From: Clostridiales bacterium
GTDB lineage: Bacteria > Bacillota > Clostridia > Oscillospirales > Oscillospiraceae
NCBI GenBank assembly: GCA_004556345.1
Contig: SFHQ01000033.1
Span: 1-18,951, forward strand
DNA: 18,951 nt
Direction: 5' to 3'
The notes beneath the pieces are model-generated. The model had not been told where the DNA came from. It ran no database searches and was given only the letters and a program-made list of their open reading frames with translations. Positions 13,937-18,951 of the stretch are shown in pieces. Within the stretch, counting starts at the first letter, position 1. Each line of letters starts with the position of its first letter. The position numbers and the translations under genes were made by a program.

Positions 13937-15109
13937 TCAGCACACCACCCGCCAGGCCTCTTGCCGGTCCGGGTGGGTGGGCAGCTCCACTATGGTCGTG
14001 GTGGGGCTCATCTCCGCCGTGGCGGGGGCAGAGACATTCACGGCGCTGACCACAGTCAGGCCGATCTGGCCGTCCAGGCCCGTCAGGTCTAAGTCGCAGG
14101 GCCCCGCCGTGAGCAGCAGCAGGCGGGTGAAATACCCCTCCCAATGCTGGGCCAAAAAGGCCTGGAGCGACGCGCCTGGGTTCTCCGGGATGGGGTAGCT
14201 CAGCCACCAGTCCATGCACCGGGCAAAATCGCTCTGGGTGCGGATCTCGCACAGCTCCAGGCCCTCCGCCGTGGGCAGGGCAGCGCAGAAAGCCACCCCC
14301 TGGCGCAAAAGGCCCTGGGCAATGGCGCTGCCCAGGGCGACGGCGCCGTTGAGCTCGTCCTGATCCACGCTCCGCTCCCCCTGCTTGCGGCCCAGGTCGG
14401 GCAGCAGCGCCATGTGATAGGAAAAGGGCTCGCTGGACTGGCGGACGATGAGCTGCTCGGTCTTGCTGGAGAGCTTCCAGTGGATGGAGCGAATGTCGTC
14501 GCCGGGGACGTACTCCCGGATGTCGAAAAGCTCGCTGGGGTCGTTGCCCTGGCGGTTCTGCATCATGCTGTCCGCCCTGGGTGAGCCGACGGTGGCCTGG
14601 GACAGCAGCACCTGCACCCGCACCCGGCGGGGGTAAATGGTCGTCCGCACCTCCCGCACGGGGGCGCAGGCCACGGAAAACAGGTCCAGCACATCCAGCA
14701 CCCGAACGCCGTCGCACCGAAGGCACACCTGACCACACTGGGCGGCAGGGATGGGGATCTGATACCGCTGCTCCCCCCGCCCCAGGCGAAGATGCAGCTT
14801 CCTGCTGCGGACGCTTCCGAACATCAGGTTCTCTATGCTCAGGTCCACCTCCATGCAGCGGGACACCAGGATGCGCCCCCTGGGGCGGACCACGATCGTC
14901 AGGGGCATCTGGCTTCCCTCCCGGCCACCGGAGCGGACCTCTAAGCGGAGGGTCAGCTTTTTCGCATCCTGCCGCAGCAGGACCGCCACCACCAGGGCCA
15001 GCACGCCGAGCACCGCCAGGGCCCACAAGAAAAAGGGCTGGCTGAAAAAGAACAAAAACACGGCCAGCACCGCCAGCACGAGCCAATAGGCCAGGCGTCG
15101 TTTCCGCAT
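13937..15109 (-). CDS. DUF58 domain protein
   Basis: A 390-residue protein with two N-terminal hydrophobic helices (about residues 7-42), so it is membrane-anchored. The DUF58 signature DIREYVPGDDIRSIHWKLSS lies in the middle, followed by a von Willebrand A-like region (MALLPDLGRKQGE). The metal-binding DxSxS of a vWA MIDAS is not kept (DLGRK in its place). I chose the ATG at 15109, 4 bases after the MoxR stop, beginning MRKRRLAYWLVL; an upstream ATG at 15145 would overlap MoxR by 32 bases with no good ribosome binding site. DUF58 proteins are encoded beside MoxR ATPases and are thought to be their clients or adaptors; a biochemical function is not established. Cotranscribed with MoxR and the transglutaminase-like gene. 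Confidence 0.88.
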   Translation of the reverse strand: MRKRRLAYWLVLAVLAVFLFFFSQPFFLWALAVLGVLALVVAVLLRQDAKKLTLRLEVRSGGREGSQMPLTIVVRPRGRILVSRCMEVDLSIENLMFGSVRSRKLHLRLGRGEQRYQIPIPAAQCGQVCLRCDGVRVLDVLDLFSVACAPVREVRTTIYPRRVRVQVLLSQATVGSPRADSMMQNRQGNDPSELFDIREYVPGDDIRSIHWKLSSKTEQLIVRQSSEPFSYHMALLPDLGRKQGERSVDQDELNGAVALGSAIAQGLLRQGVAFCAALPTAEGLELCEIRTQSDFARCMDWWLSYPIPENPGASLQAFLAQHWEGYFTRLLLLTAGPCDLDLTGLDGQIGLTVVSAVNVSAPATAEMSPTTTIVELPTHPDRQEAWRVVC

Positions 15110-15113
15110 GGCG

Positions 15114-16055
15114 TTACCGGTCCTCCGGCCGGGGCGGGCGGACATTGGTCAGGGCCTCTTCCAAGACCTCCCTGGCCGTCAGGCCGTCCACTCTGGCCTG
15201 GGGGCGCAGAACGAGGCGGTGGGCACACACATCCAAAAACACATTCTGCACGTCCTCCGGGACCACATAGTTCCGCTCCCGCAGAACGGCGTTGGCCCGC
15301 GCCATCTTCACCAGGGCCGCCACACCGCGGGGCGAGATGCCCAGCTCCACCAGGGGGTGGACACGGGTGGCTTCACACAGCCGAATGGCGTATTTCAGCA
15401 CCGGGTCGGCCAGGCGCACGGACGCCAGATAATTCTGCACCTCGATGATATTCCCGGCGTCCGTGACCGGATGCAGGTCCAGCAGGGGGTTGGAATACCG
15501 CTGGGCGTTGAGGATCTTCATCTGGTTCTCCAGCGTCGGGTAGCCGATGGAGAGGCAGACCATAAACCGGTCCAGCTGGGATTCCGGCAGGGGCTGGGTA
15601 CCGGCCGAACCCAGGGGGTTCTGGGTGGCGATGCACAAAAACGGGGTCGGCAGGGCGTGGGTCTTGCCGTCCACGGTGATGGTGTGCTCTTCCATGACCT
15701 CCAGCAAGGCCGACTGGGTCTTGGGGGAAGTCCGGTTGATCTCGTCGGCCAGCAGCAGCTGGCAGTTGGCCGCGCCGTCCCGGTACTCAAACCGGTTGCT
15801 CTCCCGGTTGTACATGGTAAAGCCCGTGATGTCCGAGGGCAGCGTATCGGGCGTGAACTGGATCCGCTTGTTCTGCAAGCCCAACGCCTTGGAAAAGGCC
15901 ATGGCCAGCGTCGTCTTGCCCACGCCGGGGCAGTCCTCTAAGAGGACGTGGCCGCCGGCGTAAATGGTCATGAGGACCTTTTCCACCAGGTCCGTCTTCC
16001 CGATGAAGGCCTTGCCGACCTCCTCGATGATCTGCTTGGATTGTTCCACGATCAT
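15114..16055 (-). CDS. MoxR-type AAA+ ATPase
   Basis: A 313-residue cytoplasmic AAA+ ATPase; the ATG at 16055 overlaps the stop of the upstream repeat-protein gene (ATGA) and follows GAGGAGG. Walker A is EDCPGVGKTT (residues 40-49, Lys47), Walker B LLLADEIN (Asp104, Glu105), sensor 1 IATQNP, and an arginine-finger region follows SQLDRF; the lid domain includes GISPRGVAALVKMARA and the VPEDVQNVF motif. These are diagnostic for the MoxR family, which acts as a chaperone for vWA-like partners, here most likely the DUF58 protein encoded next. The tight coupling to the upstream repeat protein suggests they are made in fixed ratio. Length and motifs are intact. Confidence 0.95.
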   Translation of the reverse strand: MIVEQSKQIIEEVGKAFIGKTDLVEKVLMTIYAGGHVLLEDCPGVGKTTLAMAFSKALGLQNKRIQFTPDTLPSDITGFTMYNRESNRFEYRDGAANCQLLLADEINRTSPKTQSALLEVMEEHTITVDGKTHALPTPFLCIATQNPLGSAGTQPLPESQLDRFMVCLSIGYPTLENQMKILNAQRYSNPLLDLHPVTDAGNIIEVQNYLASVRLADPVLKYAIRLCEATRVHPLVELGISPRGVAALVKMARANAVLRERNYVVPEDVQNVFLDVCAHRLVLRPQARVDGLTAREVLEEALTNVRPPRPEDR

Positions 16056-18951
16056 GATGCAGCCTCCTCTGTCTCTGTGGTGCTGCCGGGCGTTTCCGCC
16101 GGCTCCGGTCCGCTCGGCTGGGAGGTCTCCGGCTTCGGTGGGTCTTGCCGGTCCGCGTCCTCTCCCTCGGTGCTCTCCTCCGGTTTCTTGTCCTCCCCGG
16201 TCTGATCCTGGGTGGTCTGGTTTTGGTTGGTCTGATCGGAACTGCCCTGCCCTGGGGGAATGTCAGGCTCCGGTGTGTCTCCGTCGTTATCTTGGCCCGG
16301 CGCAGGGCTTTCGATCAGATCATCCTCCCCCGATCCATTGTTGGTGCCGTTGTTCATCTCCACCTCCTGGACGAGGTCCTCCCAGTCCCGATCGTCCGGG
16401 ACATCGACGTGATATTCACTCAGGCTGGCCGTCAAACGGTCGGTTTCCTCCATACCAAAGAGCCGGCGAAGCTGATTTTCATAAGGCAGCATGATCTCAG
16501 CCATTCGAGCATCGATCAGTTCCTTATTTTTCTCCACATCGTCTGTAAGCTCCTTCTGCTCATATAGTTCGTCTGCGGTTTGGAGATACAGGTCCGCATA
16601 ATCCTCATAGCCGGACGTGGGATAGAGCCAGAGATCCAGGAAGATCTGCTCCGTCCCTTCCGGAAGAACGACCTTCTCCAAGCCTGTAAAATCAAACCGT
16701 TTGCCATCCCCGGCGGGCACCAGGCCAACGCCCATCGTGTTCGGATCTGCATTCCCCGTGAAAATCAGCGTGATCGGATGGTTTTCCGCATCCGCAAAGG
16801 CTCCGCTGTACAGGGCAAGCATCGTGTTCGCGTCTGCCGTCACCTGCGTCAGGTTCGGCGCGTTTGCAAACGCATGAGAACCAATATAGTCGATCGACCA
16901 TCCCTCAGGCAAATCCAGCATTTCCGCATCCAGCGTGATTTCCGTCGCATCCGTGTAAGCACTTGTCAGGATAAAGAGATCATCACCCCACGTAGTTTTC
17001 CAGTTGTACAGGTGGTCCAGCTTTGTGATCTTCTCCATTCCCAGCAGACCCCGCAGGCGGTTTTCCGTGGACAGCAGCGTCTGGTAGATTTTGGCGTCCA
17101 CTTCTTCGTCCGAAATGTTCTTGCTCGTATGCTTAATGTTTTCCCGCATACTCTGGTAGGCTGGCTTGAATATCCCGTTGATCGTTGTGTCCTCATACCC
17201 GGCAAAGGCATAACGCCAAGCATCCAAATAGGCTTGCTTGCTCTCCTCCGGCACGGTGAGTGTTAGCTTGTTTTTTTCGTCCTGTTCCGGCGCGGAAGTG
17301 AAGGCGTAGGCATCCCCCACCCCCAGGAAGCCCAAGGTCGGCGGGGTAGCACTGGTAAACTCGATGCGCTGCAATTTGTCACAGCCGCTGAATTGCCGGT
17401 TGCTCAGCTCGTTGCGTCCATGTGCCGGTGGTGATGCAAAGGTGCCAAACCGCACCTCGCTCAGCGCCTTGTCCTCCATGAAGAGGTTTTCGCCTAACCG
17501 GGAGATCGTACCGCTAAAATCAACAGAGGTCAGTTTATCACAGTAGGCGAACACATAGTCATCAAAATCGACGTTACCGGGCAGCGTAATGGTACCCGCC
17601 AGGTCCGAATGGGCAAAGGCATACGCATTCATCCCCAAATTGGCCTGGTTTGGAGTGTTGGCAGTAAGCGCCTCCCAATTGATGGTATACCCCGCTTCAT
17701 CAGAGGACACGGTTCCGGAAAACGAACCGCAATAGAACCAGCGGATGCTTGGGGGTAACTTGACTTGCTTCGGCATCGTTTTCCCCATTCGCGCCACGAA
17801 CCACGCACCTTCCTGTTTATTGGCGCCGCACGGGGCCTTGCTTCCTCCTCCCACATCGACCATCACAAAGTGCGTGATGGGATCCTCGAAAGACATCCAA
17901 TGCTCAGAGTAGCCCGGCTTGTCTGGTAGGCAGAACAGATACTGCACCAAAAGGGAATCCCGATCCGCCCCCGTATACGTGACATTCAGCGTAGGGTCAT
18001 AGTTGTTTTGCCGCACAGCCTTGGCCGCATTGGACGCGACAAAACGCAGCGCCGGGCAGTTATCCCAGGCTTTGTCACCGATCACGATGCTGTCTCGGCT
18101 GTCGATCAGCAGGCCCTCCAACGCATCGCAGCCATAAAACGCTTGGGTGCCGATATGTTTGACGCTCTCCGGCAGGGTCACATAGCGCAGGCTCTTGCAA
18201 TGGGTAAAGGCGTAGTTGCCGATCTCGCAGATAGAAATCCCCTCCCCCAGTTCCGTGCCGGTAAATTCCGTGATCGTTTCCGGGGCAGAGAGCAGGACCG
18301 CCGTATTCTCTTCTGTTACAAAATAGGTATACCCGTTCTTTTTGCTGCATGTCTGGATTGTTATCCCCTCCGGGGCTACAGCCCGGATGGCGTTCACCTG
18401 GTCCTGATTGTAGCAAATCACGTTTTTGATCGTATATTTTTCAAACAAAGCGCCGTCACTTTGAACGACAGTTCCATCGGCAGGCATCACGATCGTGTTC
18501 AGGTGATTCTGTCCTTGCAACGCATCACTGTCTATCTTCTCAATACCATTCGGTAAATACAAGACCTCGTCCTCAGAGGGCATAAGGCCAGACAACGAGC
18601 CATCATTACGAAGAACCATGCCGTTCTTCACGGTGTAAATAACGTCCGGCTGCTCTGTGTCAGAAACCTGGAAGCCGCGGTTTTCGATCACGGTGCGGTT
18701 TTTTTGCAGAAAGCGGTCTAAAACCTCTGGCTTGACGACCAGCTTACTCTCTTCTGCCAGGTCTTCAAAGTTGACCTCCGGCAGCACGTTCGGGTTGGTA
18801 CCTTGGAACACCAGCTTGGTCAGGCAATCGCTTCCCGGCAGGGTCACGCTTTCCACGGAAGCCGGAATTTCCAGTGTCTCCCGCTCTGTCGGTACGGCCA
18901 GCAATTGGGTCATGTCCTTGCTGAACAGAATGCCATCCTGAGAAGTATACT
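16052..18951 (-). CDS. BspA-like leucine-rich repeat protein, 5' end outside window
   Basis: A frame open to the window edge, so at least 966 residues, lacking its start. The visible N-terminal part has BspA-type repeats (LRR_5), for example DGILFSKDMTQLLAVP, AFTHCKSLRYVTLPESV, IGTQAFYGCDALEGL and VFAYCDKLTSVDFSGTI. Two copies of a roughly 78-residue helical module follow (17254-17018 and 16666-16433), each starting with a PE-Q-LD-W pattern and GYED and ending ENxLRxLxGME. The last 110 residues are Asp/Glu/Gln/Thr/Pro-rich and disordered, with no LPXTG or membrane anchor. BspA-like proteins are usually surface proteins that bind host or bacterial ligands; a signal peptide would lie off-window. 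Base composition is less GC-rich than in the following genes. It overlaps MoxR by 4 bases, so it heads or joins that operon. Confidence 0.85.
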   Translation of the reverse strand, partial: YTSQDGILFSKDMTQLLAVPTERETLEIPASVESVTLPGSDCLTKLVFQGTNPNVLPEVNFEDLAEESKLVVKPEVLDRFLQKNRTVIENRGFQVSDTEQPDVIYTVKNGMVLRNDGSLSGLMPSEDEVLYLPNGIEKIDSDALQGQNHLNTIVMPADGTVVQSDGALFEKYTIKNVICYNQDQVNAIRAVAPEGITIQTCSKKNGYTYFVTEENTAVLLSAPETITEFTGTELGEGISICEIGNYAFTHCKSLRYVTLPESVKHIGTQAFYGCDALEGLLIDSRDSIVIGDKAWDNCPALRFVASNAAKAVRQNNYDPTLNVTYTGADRDSLLVQYLFCLPDKPGYSEHWMSFEDPITHFVMVDVGGGSKAPCGANKQEGAWFVARMGKTMPKQVKLPPSIRWFYCGSFSGTVSSDEAGYTINWEALTANTPNQANLGMNAYAFAHSDLAGTITLPGNVDFDDYVFAYCDKLTSVDFSGTISRLGENLFMEDKALSEVRFGTFASPPAHGRNELSNRQFSGCDKLQRIEFTSATPPTLGFLGVGDAYAFTSAPEQDEKNKLTLTVPEESKQAYLDAWRYAFAGYEDTTINGIFKPAYQSMRENIKHTSKNISDEEVDAKIYQTLLSTENRLRGLLGMEKITKLDHLYNWKTTWGDDLFILTSAYTDATEITLDAEMLDLPEGWSIDYIGSHAFANAPNLTQVTADANTMLALYSGAFADAENHPITLIFTGNADPNTMGVGLVPAGDGKRFDFTGLEKVVLPEGTEQIFLDLWLYPTSGYEDYADLYLQTADELYEQKELTDDVEKNKELIDARMAEIMLPYENQLRRLFGMEETDRLTASLSEYHVDVPDDRDWEDLVQEVEMNNGTNNGSGEDDLIESPAPGQDNDGDTPEPDIPPGQGSSDQTNQNQTTQDQTGEDKKPEESTEGEDADRQDPPKPETSQPSGPEPAETPGSTTETEEAAS
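16433..16666 (-). repeat. Second copy of an internal protein module in the LRR gene
   Basis: Encodes 78 residues starting LPEGTEQIFLDLW and ending ENQLRRLFGMEETDRL. It matches the copy at 17018-17254 in the PE-Q-LD-W start, GYED, a central DA pair and the ENxLRxLxGME end. The resemblance is at protein level, so the duplication is old. Confidence 0.7.
17018..17254 (-). repeat. First copy of an internal protein module in the LRR gene
   Basis: Encodes 79 residues starting VPEESKQAYLDAW and ending ENRLRGLLGMEKITKL, mostly predicted helical by its pattern of charged and leucine residues. It separates leucine-rich repeat segments; its partner lies at 16433-16666. Confidence 0.7.

Noticed and set aside
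11585..14092. 835-codon open frame on the plus strand
   Set aside because: It lies wholly antisense to the transglutaminase-like and DUF58 genes, is rich in Gln/Gly/His/Ala/Pro as expected from the complement of GC-rich codons, and shows no domain.
13557..15086. 509-codon open frame on the minus strand
   Set aside because: Shadow frame of DUF58 and of the start of the transglutaminase-like gene in another phase; Gly/Pro/Arg-rich with no motif, while the other phase carries clear family signatures.
16052..16380. Repetitive Gln/Thr/Asp/Pro-rich coding as a DNA tandem repeat
   Set aside because: The protein tail is low in complexity but no regular DNA repeat unit is visible; it reads as a disordered tail.

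Overview
The window looks like a piece of chromosome from an anaerobic, GC-rich member of the Clostridia, probably an Oscillospiraceae-type gut organism. This is inferred from strong AGGAGG-type ribosome binding sites, a Gram-positive lipoprotein signal, a spore-type polysaccharide deacetylase, an oxygen-sensitive ThiH-type thiazole pathway, DUF4491 and BspA-like leucine-rich repeat families, and G/C-ending codons in most genes. No tRNA, rRNA, CRISPR array, insertion sequence or phage gene was recognised. There is no gene-free stretch over 300 bases; the longest gap (9849-10085) holds a gene remnant and two promoters.

Left to right: (1) 1-1039, minus, an AAA-ATPase-like (DUF1703-type) protein cut by the window edge, with its own promoter. 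(2) 1193-2014, plus, a membrane-anchored NodB-fold deacetylase resembling PdaB. (3) 2038-5187, plus, a thiazole operon thiS-thiF-thiG-thiH with a near-consensus promoter, a leader that folds into a terminator-like hairpin before thiS, and a terminator after thiH. No classical TPP riboswitch core is visible in the leader. (4) 5282-6064, plus, a ZIP metal transporter with a palindromic operator-like site between promoter region and ribosome binding site. (5) 6144 onward, plus, a DUF4491 membrane protein whose normal stop seems lost through a one-base deletion in an A-run, so the frame runs into the 3' end of the opposing gene. (6) 9848-6496, minus, a substrate-binding lipoprotein and a hybrid sensor histidine kinase joined by a TAATG overlap, with no permease, and a fragment of another binding-protein tail just upstream. 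(7) 10086-11505, plus, a MATE-family exporter preceded by an overlapping 27-codon leader ORF. (8) >18951-11570, minus, a compact operon: BspA-like leucine-rich repeat protein, MoxR-type AAA+ ATPase, DUF58 protein and membrane transglutaminase-like protein.

The thi genes together make the thiazole half of thiamin: ThiF adenylates ThiS, which carries sulfur to ThiG, while ThiH supplies dehydroglycine from tyrosine; thiC, thiD and thiE are not here. The lipoprotein/kinase pair looks like a ligand-sensing couple rather than a transport system. The MoxR-DUF58-transglutaminase set is a widespread but poorly understood envelope-associated module. Here it is coupled to a large repeat protein, and the transglutaminase has Asp where the catalytic Cys should be. 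The strongest leads for something new are this operon, the thiS leader, the lipoprotein/kinase pair and the leader ORF before the exporter.
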